Positions 1 to 9,212 of a DNA stretch of 64,000 bases are shown piece after piece (the first letter of the stretch is position 1; the number at the start of each line of letters is the position of its first letter). The notes below the pieces were generated by a model. It was not told the origin of the DNA, ran no database searches, and saw nothing but the letters and a program-made list of their open reading frames with translations. Origin of the DNA: Trissonchulus latispiculum (taxonomy: Eukaryota > Nematoda > Enoplea > Enoplida > Ironidae); contig JASAND010020403.1 in assembly GCA_030248195.1 (NCBI GenBank), positions 1 through 64,000 on the forward strand. Reading direction: 5' to 3'. Position numbers and translations under genes: made by a program.

Positions 1-2
1 TA

Positions 3-2771
3 CTCTATGATGGACATTATTCCTGGATCAAGGATCTTGATCGCTTACTGAGCGATCAAAGAAATCATGATGGCAAGAAATATTTCTGCCGGCGGTGCCT
101 ACAGCCTTGCTATTCAGCGGAGAAACTGGCTGATCACGTGGTACGATGTCTTGTTAACAAACCAAGCAAGGTGGTAATGCCAGAAGATAACACTTTGCGG
201 TTTAAGAACCATCATCGACGTCTTCGAAGCCCCATAGTTGTGTATGCTGATTTTGAATGTCTAACTGAGAAACTAGATACATGTCGACCGACTCCGTCTA
301 AGTCATCCACAACCGCCTATCAGCGACATACGCCTTGTGGCTATGGTCTGATTTCCATTAAACAGTGCTGTGACGAAGGAACAAGGAGCATTGGTGAATC
401 CTCTGTCTATCGAGGAAAGGATTGTGTGTCCAGATTTCTTGACGAAATTATTGATATTGCAGAAGAGCATAATGGAAACCTCAACAACTGTGCACCTCTT
501 TATCTGACTGACACTGAAGAATCTGGCTTTCAACAAGCCCTCTGCTGTCATCTTTGTGGAAAACAGCTTCTTGTTGACAGAGTGCGAGATCATTGCCATT
601 TGTGTGGTTCCTACAGAGGACCTGCTCATAACAGGTGTAATCAACAACATCGTCTAAACAGAGATATCACTGTTGTTTTCCATAACCTCAGACGATATGA
701 TGCCCATCTTATCATGCAGGAAATCGGTAAGGTCTCAAAAGATAGAAAACTGAAAATGAACGCTGTAGCCAAAGGAATGGAAGACTATCTCAGCTTTTCC
801 TTGAAGAGGACGCCCTCGAAAGAAGGAGATGACAACGATGATGAGTCAGAGGAAGAAAAGTTAATTGGAGGCTATGGTCGGATGTCTGCATCCTGGAAAA
901 TTCGATTCATAGACAGTTGTCAGTTCCTGATGGCCTCCTTAGATACTCTGGTTGCCAATCTCCAGTCCACTCAGTTGCAGATACTTTCTGCAAGCTTCCC
1001 TGATCCTTCCAAAATGTCACTGTTGACTCGGAAGGGTGTCTATCCATATGATTACATGGACTCCTGGAAGCGATTTGATGAAGTTGGCCTTCCACAAAAA
1101 GATGCATTTTACAGTCAGTTGACAGAGCAGGACATTTCTGACAGTGACTACGACCATGCTGTTGCAGTATGGCAACAGTTTAGTTTACAAACTCTTGGCG
1201 CATATCATGACTTGTACTTGTTAACTGATGTTTTGTTACTGGCTGATGTGTTTGAGAACTTTAGAGCTTTTTGTCTTCAGCATTACGGCTTGGATCCTAT
1301 CCATTACATTACCTTACCTAGTTTTGGATGGGATGCTTGTCTTAAGCTAACTGACATTAAGCTGGAACTTCTCAAAGACAACGATCAGTACATGTTTTTC
1401 GAGCAGGGTATTCGTGGAGGTGTTGCGATGATTTCTCATCGTTATGCTAAAGCGAACAACCCCTATCTAGATGTATATGATAATTCATTACCAATTTCGT
1501 ATATAATGTATTTAGATGCAAATAACTTGTATGGGTGGGCCATGAGTCAAAAACAGCCTTGTGCAAACTTTCATTGGCTTTCACAGTCCGAAATTGATAA
1601 AATTGATTGGGAGGGTGTGAATGAGGAGGGAGAGGAGGGCTATGTTTTGGAAGTTGATTTGGGGTATCCTAAAGAACTTCATAACCTGCACAACGGCTAT
1701 CCATTAGCACCTGAAAAACTTTTAATCTCTGATGATATGTTGTCACCATATTGTAAACAGCTTAAAGCAGATCTTAGTGTGGCTGATTCAAAGGTGCACA
1801 AGCTCGTGCCCAATCTTTACAATAAGCAAAAATATATTATTCATTTTCGTAACCTAAAACTTTATTTATCATTGGGCCTGAAATTAGAGCGAGTGCATCG
1901 TGTCCTTGCTTTTCGACAATCTGCTTGGATGCATAAATATATCAGCTTTAACACTGAGATGCGCAAGGCTGCTAAAAATGATTTTGAAAAGAATTTGTTT
2001 AAATTGTTAAATAATTCCGTGTTTGGCAAGACTATGGAAAATGTGCGGCAATATATAAATGTGGAGCTTGTATGCGATCAGACTCGATTCACCAAATTGG
2101 TATCAAATCCTCGTTTTGAGCGGGCTACTGCTTTTAATGAGGACTTGGTAGCAGTCTGTATGGCTCGAGCGACAGTCGAGCTCAACAAACCTATATACGT
2201 TGGGTTTAGTGTACTCGATTTGTCGAAACTGCTCATGTACAATTTCCACTATAATTATATTGTACCGAAATACAAAGATAATTGTAAATTATTGTTTACA
2301 GATACTGATAGTTTATGTTATTTTATTGAATGTAGTGATGTATATAAAGATATGTCAATTGATTCTAATCTGTTTGACTTTAGTGACTACCCTTCCGATC
2401 ATTTTTTGTTTTCCACAACCAATAAAAAGGTAATGGGGAAAATGAAAGATGAGACGAACGGTAGTCCTATTTCTGAGTTTTGTGGGTTGCGGGCTAAAAT
2501 GTACAGTATTTTGTGCGGTGGGGAGGCTAAAAAGAGGGCAAAGGGTGTTAAGAAGTATGTTGTTAAACGTTATCTTAGTCATATTGATTATGTAGAAACT
2601 TTGTTTGATAAATCTCTTCGTCGAAATGTAATGAATATGATCAGAAGCGATAAGCATCAACTATTCACTTTAACTTCAAACAAAATTAGCTTGTCAGCTT
2701 TTGATGATAAGCGTTACATTTTAGATGATGGGATTACTAGTTTATCTTATGGTCATTGTGATATTGTGTAG
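3..2771 (+). CDS. Protein-primed family B DNA polymerase (Maverick/adintovirus type), 5' partial
   Basis: The frame is open from the left edge, so the true start is outside; a GTG at 138 is only an internal codon. The first residues form a Cys/His zinc-finger-like segment (CRRC...H...C). Next come the 3'-5' exonuclease motif YADFECL, an inserted Cys/His cluster (CHLCGK...DHCHLCG), then HNLRRYDAHL and the late exonuclease motif YLLTDVLLLAD. Polymerase motif A is YLDANNLYG, motif B is KLLNNSVFGKTMENVR and motif C is FTDTDS, with its Asp pair present. All catalytic motifs appear intact over more than 920 codons with no internal stop, so the copy is young or still under selection. This enzyme replicates linear genomes from a protein primer. 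An AATAAA follows ten bases after the stop. Cytoplasmic linear plasmid polymerases are the alternative, but the inserted zinc cluster and the neighbouring ORF fit Mavericks better. Confidence 0.92.
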   Translation, partial: LYDGHYSWIKDLDRLLSDQRNHDGKKYFCRRCLQPCYSAEKLADHVVRCLVNKPSKVVMPEDNTLRFKNHHRRLRSPIVVYADFECLTEKLDTCRPTPSKSSTTAYQRHTPCGYGLISIKQCCDEGTRSIGESSVYRGKDCVSRFLDEIIDIAEEHNGNLNNCAPLYLTDTEESGFQQALCCHLCGKQLLVDRVRDHCHLCGSYRGPAHNRCNQQHRLNRDITVVFHNLRRYDAHLIMQEIGKVSKDRKLKMNAVAKGMEDYLSFSLKRTPSKEGDDNDDESEEEKLIGGYGRMSASWKIRFIDSCQFLMASLDTLVANLQSTQLQILSASFPDPSKMSLLTRKGVYPYDYMDSWKRFDEVGLPQKDAFYSQLTEQDISDSDYDHAVAVWQQFSLQTLGAYHDLYLLTDVLLLADVFENFRAFCLQHYGLDPIHYITLPSFGWDACLKLTDIKLELLKDNDQYMFFEQGIRGGVAMISHRYAKANNPYLDVYDNSLPISYIMYLDANNLYGWAMSQKQPCANFHWLSQSEIDKIDWEGVNEEGEEGYVLEVDLGYPKELHNLHNGYPLAPEKLLISDDMLSPYCKQLKADLSVADSKVHKLVPNLYNKQKYIIHFRNLKLYLSLGLKLERVHRVLAFRQSAWMHKYISFNTEMRKAAKNDFEKNLFKLLNNSVFGKTMENVRQYINVELVCDQTRFTKLVSNPRFERATAFNEDLVAVCMARATVELNKPIYVGFSVLDLSKLLMYNFHYNYIVPKYKDNCKLLFTDTDSLCYFIECSDVYKDMSIDSNLFDFSDYPSDHFLFSTTNKKVMGKMKDETNGSPISEFCGLRAKMYSILCGGEAKKRAKGVKKYVVKRYLSHIDYVETLFDKSLRRNVMNMIRSDKHQLFTLTSNKISLSAFDDKRYILDDGITSLSYGHCDIV

Positions 2772-2780
2772 TTTGTTGTC

Positions 2781-2786
2781 AATAAA
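2781..2786 (+). promoter_or_regulatory. Poly(A) signal of the polymerase gene
   Basis: AATAAA starts ten bases after the TAG stop of the polymerase. Confidence 0.6.
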
Positions 2787-2809
2787 GAAACATCAACGAC
2801 TTTGCCTTA

Positions 2810-2815
2810 TTTATT
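2810..2815 (-). promoter_or_regulatory. Poly(A) signal of the minus-strand Maverick ORF
   Basis: TTTATT on the plus strand reads AATAAA on the minus strand, about 50 bases past the stop of the minus-strand ORF. The two convergent transcripts thus end within 30 bases of each other. Confidence 0.5.
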
Positions 2816-2867
2816 GAATAAGTACAACAATCATAGTATATACAATAGCAAGCATAATCAGTAAGTG

Positions 2868-3401
2868 TTATTCACTGTCTTGTTCTTCATTCAGGATTGA
2901 GTGTAGCAGTTGATGAGCTCGGTGAGCTGAGCAGTATTTAGCTCCATCTCTTAGCATGTGGTCCGGACAGCAACCATTGCCTTCGTCATCAGGTATCAAC
3001 ATGTAGCTGGGAACCCCCAAGGTACCAGCCTCAATTACCCTGACCAAGTTTCCCCTTTCCATCAACCCAGATCGAATTAGGTTCCACTGGGAAATACCCT
3101 TGGTTATAACCTTGTCAGCATTAGCTTCCTTCAAGATATTGGAGATGAGGTCCATTGCTTGATCCCAGGTTCGTAGATGAGGACTGCAATCCCAGTCGAA
3201 ACATGATCGCTTTGTGACATATTGGATTGACCCCTGTTGATTTGATGTCAGTTTCTTCAGATCGTAGGGAGCTCGGATAAACAAATGATGTATATCCGGT
3301 TGGTGAGACTTTGGCCGTTGAATCAACACAGTCAACTCTAAAGGGATATCTCCAAGTTTCGGAACACCAATGCAAGCAACAGCAATGAAGGCAGTAGCCA
3401 T
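2868..3401 (-). CDS. Maverick-associated hypothetical protein, 177 aa
   Basis: The ORF is intact and starts with ATG 30-37 bases downstream of a TATA-like box. I do not recognise a named function. The C-terminal half has the pattern VIEAGTLGVPSY...CCPDHMLRDGAKYCSAHRAHQLL: a conserved turn, then CC..H and a closing Cys-His-Leu segment. That order resembles a small protein often seen beside Maverick polymerases in animals, possibly an RNase H-like fold, but this is recalled family resemblance and not a demonstrated match. There is no signal peptide or membrane helix. Convergent placement against the polymerase and a promoter of its own suggest a functional element gene. It could also be an unrelated virus-like ORF. 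Confidence 0.6.
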   Translation of the reverse strand: MATAFIAVACIGVPKLGDIPLELTVLIQRPKSHQPDIHHLFIRAPYDLKKLTSNQQGSIQYVTKRSCFDWDCSPHLRTWDQAMDLISNILKEANADKVITKGISQWNLIRSGLMERGNLVRVIEAGTLGVPSYMLIPDDEGNGCCPDHMLRDGAKYCSAHRAHQLLHSILNEEQDSE

Positions 3402-3430
3402 GACTGAACACTTGCCTATGTTGAGTGTTG

Positions 3431-3438
3431 TATTTATA
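3431..3438 (-). promoter_or_regulatory. TATA-like box for the minus-strand Maverick ORF
   Basis: The minus strand reads CTATAAATAC here, about 30 bases before the ATG, so the leader would be very short. Confidence 0.5.
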
Positions 3439-3654
3439 GGTAGAAAAGTAGGTTAAGATGAGTCATAGAAACCGGTTATAACCAGTTATATTGTGGAAGT
3501 GTGTTGATGTTGGATAGCAATCTAAGGTGCCACAAGTTTTTTAATCAGATCAATTTTGGTGTGATAATGTAGTATATTGTAGTATATTAATGGGTGAGGA
3601 AGAGCCACAAGCTCCACAGGCTCCACTGAGCCAGAACTGTCATTTTTATACTAC
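3439..3654. other. Unassigned spacer
   Basis: Short non-coding stretch between the Maverick ORF and the tandem array. No gene is seen; part of it may be the element's end. Confidence 0.4.
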
Positions 3655-4531
3655 TGTGCTAGATTATATTATGGATATTGTCGCTGTTATTTGGTGCCAT
3701 TTCGAAGATGTGAGTCAATTACTCCAACTTACTGTGGCAGAATCGGCTGAAACTTAGCGCATTACAGGCCAGTGAGTGTACCAACATATGCAGAAAGCTA
3801 GGTCACTAAACCTCGCTCCAGTGTTTAGAAATGCTAGATTGATTTCTCGAAGTATGGATGGCTATCGCTCCAAAAAGCACTAAGACAGTTGTAAGCGCAT
3901 ACTGAACGAAGGAAGCGCCATATTGAAAAACGGATTTCATATTCGGATTCAGCAGGTCAAATAACCCCTGTAACCACCTTTTCGGCGAAATCGGAGACAA
4001 AAAATTTTTTGACCCCATTTTTACTGCGCTTGGATAGCTTTTCAGGCCTAAAACTAAGGGTTATTTCTTGACAAAAAAGTTTGCTAGCACACTAACCAGA
4101 AAGCCAAAGTCCTCGAAACCTACAGCCTAAAATTTGCTAAAAAGCTGGGGTAGGCTAGGGGCTTTCAATTTTATTAGATCGAAAACGGCGCACGATCACA
4201 TTGCAACTTTTCGCCAAATTTCAAATTTTGAGCTGTTATAGCTGAAGAAGGAAGCAACGCTCGAAAGCCGGAATACTTTTAATATTTAGCACTAGTAACA
4301 GATAACATTTATGGCTGAAAGTTTCAGAATTGGTCAAACCGTTAATGCACCAGAGCTGAAAACCCCCTTTTTGAAAAATCCCATTTTTCGCACCAAAATT
4401 TGTACTTTGGCGTCCTGCCAAAAACAGTGTAGGTGAGATATATTATTGCCCACCCTAAACTTTTTTACTTTGATATGTTGGCTAACGTTGGGGGCAAAAG
4501 TAGCTCTCTCCGACGATGTTGTGCCGACCCG

Positions 4532-5141
4532 TTCGTAGCCCCCCCCTTAATCCGCCATTAAAGAGACAGCGATTAAAAATTTTAGTCCGCCAGCTTTTAA
4601 TCCGTTTAATCCGCGTAGCTGCACGGGGATTAAAAACTAGTTGAAAATGCAGGCGGCGGATTAAACGGATTAAAGTTAATCCCTAAAGAAACAGCGATTA
4701 AGGAGGTCGGATTAAAATTAGCTCGTTGACTTTTTAGTCCGATATGTGAATAAAGAAACAGGATTAGATTAAAATTTTAATCCTAGGTGCATTAAAGAAA
4801 CAGGATTAAAATTAATCCGTTTAACTCGTTTAACTCGCTGGATTATACTTTAGTCCGTTTAATCAGAGGTGCTGTTTCTTTACTGCGGATTAATTTTAAT
4901 CTAATCCGTTTAATCTTTAACGAAATAGGGCCTTAGAGATAGCCTTAGGGTCCATTTCTTTAAAGATTAAAATGGTCGGATTAAACGAATTAAAAATCAG
5001 CCGGATCAAAATTTTAATTGCTATTTCTTTAAGGATGGATTAAACGGATTAAACGGATTAAAATTAACTCATTTAATCCGACCGTTTTTAATCCGCGGAT
5101 TAAACGAGTTGATTTTAATCCGTTTAAGGGGGGGCTACGAA
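4532..5141. mobile_element. Inverted-repeat element nested in unit 1
   Basis: The left end reads TTCGTAGCCCCCCCCTTAA and the right end is its near complement (TTAAGGGGGGGGCTACGAA). The interior is an almost pure mosaic of ATTAATCCG/CGGATTAAA words in both orientations, with AAAGAAACAG spacers. The same element is at 6486-7096 in unit 2 and from 8443 in the truncated unit 3. It looks like a MITE whose subterminal motif has expanded through the whole body. Confidence 0.7.
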
Positions 5142-6485
5142 TTTCACTAAAAGTTCGATGTTGGAAAAGCTAGCTAGTCTTTTGCCACATAATAGTATTA
5201 GGTTTAGTGTAAAATAGTTTAAAGTTTGAAAGAATTCCATGCAGCGTAGCGTCCTGTGGAGCCATCTGAAGTTGGTGTTATCGGTCCAAAGCTCGACATG
5301 ACACGTGCACAAACTTCGCCTCGCCCTGATCGCTGTGTGCAAGGTAAGGTACCCAAATTTTCGGGAATTAGTTCTGACATGTAGTGCTTTGATATCATGT
5401 AAAATAATCTCTAGACCATTGCATACTTTTCTATGCGATACGATCAAAGTGCGAAAAATTGGGTGTTTTAGGTCTATACGGGTGGAGCATAACTAACGTC
5501 TAATGAGTTGTGGTTTACCAAATGAAGCCAACTTCGCGCCAATTAATACTCCAAGTATCTGTCTTAACTTCGTAGTAAAAATGACGTGATTTCGTCAATC
5601 CCTGCGTTCGCAGTGCTAGATTATATTATGGATATTGTCGCTGTTATTTGGTGCTATTTCGAAGATGTGAGTCAATTACTCCAACTTACTGTGGCAGAAT
5701 CGGCTGAAACTTAGCGCATTACAGGCTAGTGAGTGTACCAACATATGCAGAAAGCTAGGTCACTAAACCTCGCTCCAGTGTTTAGAAATGCTAGATTGAT
5801 TTCTCGAAGTATGGATGGCTATCGCTCCAAAAAGCACTAAGACAGTTGTAAGCGCATACTGAACGAAGGAAGCGCCATATTGAAAAACGGATTTCATATT
5901 CGGATTCAGCAGGTCAAATAACCCCTGTAACCACCTTTTCGGCGAAATCGGAGACAAAAAATTTTTTGACCCCATTTTTACTGCGCTTGGATAGCTTTTC
6001 AGGCCTAAAACTAAGGGTTATTTCTTGACAAAAAAGTTTGCTAGCACACTAACCAGAAAGCCAAAGTCCTCGAAACCTACAGCCTAAAATTTGCTAAAAA
6101 GCTGGGGTAGGCTAGGGGCTTTCAATTTTATTAGATCGAAAACGGCGCACGATCACATTGCAACTTTTCGCCAAATTTCAAATTTTGAGCTGTTATAGCT
6201 GAAGAAGGAAGCAACGCTCGAAAGCCGGAATACTTTTAATATTTAGCACTAGTAACATAACGTTTATGGTTGAAAGTTTCAGAATTGGTCAAACCGTTAA
6301 TTCACCAGAGCTGAAAATCCCTTTTTGAAAAATCCCATTTTTCGCACCAAAATTTGTACTTTGGCGTCCTGCCAAAAACAGTGTAGGTGAGATATATTAT
6401 TGCCCACCCTAAACTTTTTTACTTTGATATGTTGGCTAACGTTGGGGGCAAAAGTAGCTCTCTCCGACGATGTTGTGCCGACCCG

Positions 6486-7096
6486 TTCGTAGCCCCCCCC
6501 TTAATCCGCCATTAAAGAGACAGCGATTAAAAATTTTAGTCCGCCAGCTTTTAATCCGTTTAATCCGCGTAGCTGCACGGGGATTAAAAACTAGTTGAAA
6601 ATGCAGGCGGCGGATTAAACGGATTAAAGTTAATCCCTAAAGAAACAGCGATTAAGGAGGTCGGATTAAAATTAGCTCGTTGACTTTTTAGTCCGATATG
6701 TGAATAAAGAAACAGGATTAGATTAAAATTTTAATCCTAGGTGCATTAAAGAAACAGGATTAAAATTAATCCGTTTAACTCGTTTAACTCGCTGGATTAT
6801 ACTTTAGTCCGTTTAATCAGAGGTGCTGTTTCTTTACTGCGGATTAATTTTAATCTAATCCGTTTAATCTTTAACGAAATAGGGCCTTAGAGATAGCCTT
6901 AGGGTCCATTTCTTTAAAGATTAAAATGGTCGGATTAAACGAATTAAAAATCAGCCGGATCAAAATTTTAATTGCTATTTCTTTAAGGATGGATTAAACG
7001 GATTAAACGGATTAAAATTAACTCATTTAATCCGACCGTTTTTAATCCGCGGATTAAACGAGTTGATTTTAATCCGTTTAAGGGGGGGGCTACGAA
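6486..7096. mobile_element. Inverted-repeat element nested in unit 2
   Basis: Same element as in unit 1, with the same TTCGTAGCC...GGCTACGAA ends. It was copied along with the surrounding unit. Confidence 0.7.
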
Positions 7097-8442
7097 TTTC
7101 ACTAAAAGTTCGATGTTGGAAAAGCTAGCTAGTCTTTTGCCACATAATAGTATTAGGTTTAGTGTAAAATAGTTTAAAGTTTGAAAGAATTCCATGCAGC
7201 GTAGCGTCCTGTGGAGCCATCTGAAGTTGGTGTTATCGGTCCAAAGCTCGACATGACACGTGCACAAACTTCGCCTCGCCCTGATCGCTGTGTGCAAGGT
7301 AAGGTACCCAAATTTTCGGGAATTAGTTCTGACATGTAGTGCTTTGATATCATGTAAAATAATCTCTAGACCATTGCATACTTTTCTATGCGATACGATC
7401 AAAGTGCGAAAAATTGGGTGTTTTAGGTCTATACGGGTGGAGCATAACTAACGTCTAATGAGTTGTGGTTTACCAAATGAAGCCAACTTCGCGCCAATTA
7501 ATACTCCAAGTATCTGTCTTAACTTCGTAGTAAAAATGACGTGATTTCGTCAATCCCTGCGTTCGCAGTGCTAGATTATATTATGGATATTGTCGCTGTT
7601 ATTTGGTGCTATTTCGAAGATGTGAGTCAATTACTCCAACTTACTGTGGCAGAATCGGCTGAAACTTAGCGCATTACAGGCTAGTGAGTGTACCAACATA
7701 TGCAGAAAGCTAGGTCACTAAACCTCGCTCCAGTGTTTAGAAATGCTAGATTGATTTCTCGAAGTATGGATGGCTATCGCTCCAAAAAGCACTAAGACAG
7801 TTGTAAGCGCATACTGAACGAAGGAAGCGTCATATTGAAAAACGGATTTCATATTCGGATTCAGCAGGTCAAATATCCCCTATGACCACCTTTTCGGCGA
7901 AATCGGAGACAAAAATTTTTTGACCCCATTTTTACTGCGCTTGGATAGCTTTTCAGGCCTAAAACTAAGGGTTATTTCTTGACAAAAAAGTTTGCTAGCA
8001 CACTAACCAGAAAGCCAAAGTCCTCGAAACCTACAGCCTAAAATTTGCTAAAAAGCTGGGGTAGGCTAGGGGCTTTCAATTTTATTAGATCGAAAACGGC
8101 GCACGATCACATTGCAACTTTTCGCCAAATTTCAAATTTTGAGCTGTTATAGCTGAAGAAGGAAGCAACGCTCGAAAGCCGGAATACTTTTAATATTTAG
8201 CACTAGTAACAGATAACATTTATGGCTGAAAGTTTCAGAATTGGTCAAACCGTTAATGCACCAGAGCTGAAAACCCCCTTTTTGAAAAATCCCATTTTTC
8301 GCACCAAAATTTGTACTTTGGCGTCCTGCCAAAAACAGTGTAGGTGAGATATATTATTGCCCACCCTAAACTTTTTTACTTTGATATGTTGGCTAACGTT
8401 GGGGGCAAAAGTAGCTCTCTCCGACGATGTTGTGCCGACCCG

Positions 8443-8850
8443 TTCGTAGCCCCCCCCTTAATCCGCCATTAAAGAGACAGCGATTAAAAATTTTAGTCCG
8501 CCAGCTTTTAATCCGTTTAATCCGCGTAGCTGCACGGGGATTAAAAACTAGTTGAAAATGCAGGCGGCGGATTAAACGGATTAAAGTTAATCCCTAAAGA
8601 AACAGCGATTAAGGAGGTCGGATTAAAATTAGCTCGTTGACTTTTTAGTCCGATATGTGAATAAAGAAACAGGATTAGATTAAAATTTTAATCCTAGGTG
8701 CATTAAAGAAATAGGATTAAATTTAATCCGTTCAACTCGTTTAACTCGCTGGATTAAATTTTAATCCGTTTAATCCGAGGTGCTATTTCTTTAATGCGGA
8801 TTAATTTTAATCTAATCCGTTTAATCTTTAAAGAAATAGGGCCTTAGAGA
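8443..8850. mobile_element. Truncated inverted-repeat element in unit 3
   Basis: Begins with TTCGTAGCC like the other two copies but lacks the right third; sequence changes abruptly to unrelated DNA after CCTTAGAGA. Confidence 0.6.
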
Positions 8851-9190
8851 CCTGTGTGGGTAGATGACTACCGAGGTCAAACTCCGGTTTGGATAAGCCA
8901 AGAGGAGAACAGCAACCAAAATGACTTTCCCTGTTTCCTGTGTTGTGAAAGTTGGTAGTTTGTATTGGAGAAGACGCGTGTATCAAATCTTAGGTAAATG
9001 CAGATCAGTTGATTCTACAGACGTTTCAACCCTTTGGTTCCAATTGCAGCGGAACCGGTTCATGCTGTTCCTGTTTTCTGCTGTGATCAGCCAGTGTTTT
9101 AGGAAATGTTTTATGCCCCCGCTCAAAACGTCCGTTTTTGAAAAATGTCAACTTGTTTTACTCGGGCAATGTACACAGAAATACACAGTA

Positions 9191-9196
9191 TTTATT
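9191..9196 (-). promoter_or_regulatory. Poly(A) signal of the guanylate cyclase gene
   Basis: The minus strand reads AATAAA 17-22 bases after the TAG stop at 9215-9213. Confidence 0.6.
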
Positions 9197-9212
9197 GTAT
9201 AAAAATTTAAGT

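Larger units (their letters stand above)
1..3440. mobile_element. Maverick/Polinton or adintovirus-like element, right-hand part
   Basis: Two convergent genes are packed here: a type B protein-primed DNA polymerase on the plus strand and a small ORF on the minus strand, separated by 96 bases that hold a poly(A) signal for each strand. This polymerase type is the hallmark of Mavericks/Polintons and the related adintoviruses integrated in animal genomes. The left part (integrase, ATPase, capsid genes) would lie outside the window. I did not find the terminal inverted repeat; the right boundary is set loosely at the promoter of the minus-strand ORF. Confidence 0.75.
3655..8850. repeat. Tandem array of a 1.96-kb unit, 2.66 copies
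   Basis: The same sequence returns with spacings of 1957 and 1955 bases: the AGATTATATTATGGATATTG segment starts at 3661, 5618 and 7573. Units run about 3655-5611, 5612-7566 and 7567-8850. The third stops within the nested inverted-repeat element, at a short GGCCTTAGAGA sequence. Copies differ by few substitutions and small indels (for example CGTCATATT for CGCCATATT in unit 3), so duplication is recent. ORFs repeated at the same place in each unit show no known domain and are treated as chance. Confidence 0.92.

Noticed and set aside
3806..4018. Identical ORFs repeated in the tandem array (also 5763, 5124, 6983, 4236, 8147)
   Set aside because: Their conservation only reflects recent duplication of the unit; no domain, and unit 3 breaks one of them.
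8921..9202. 93-codon plus-strand ORF between the tandem array and the cyclase gene
   Set aside because: No domain, no splice or promoter support, and it overlaps the 3' end region of the cyclase gene on the other strand.
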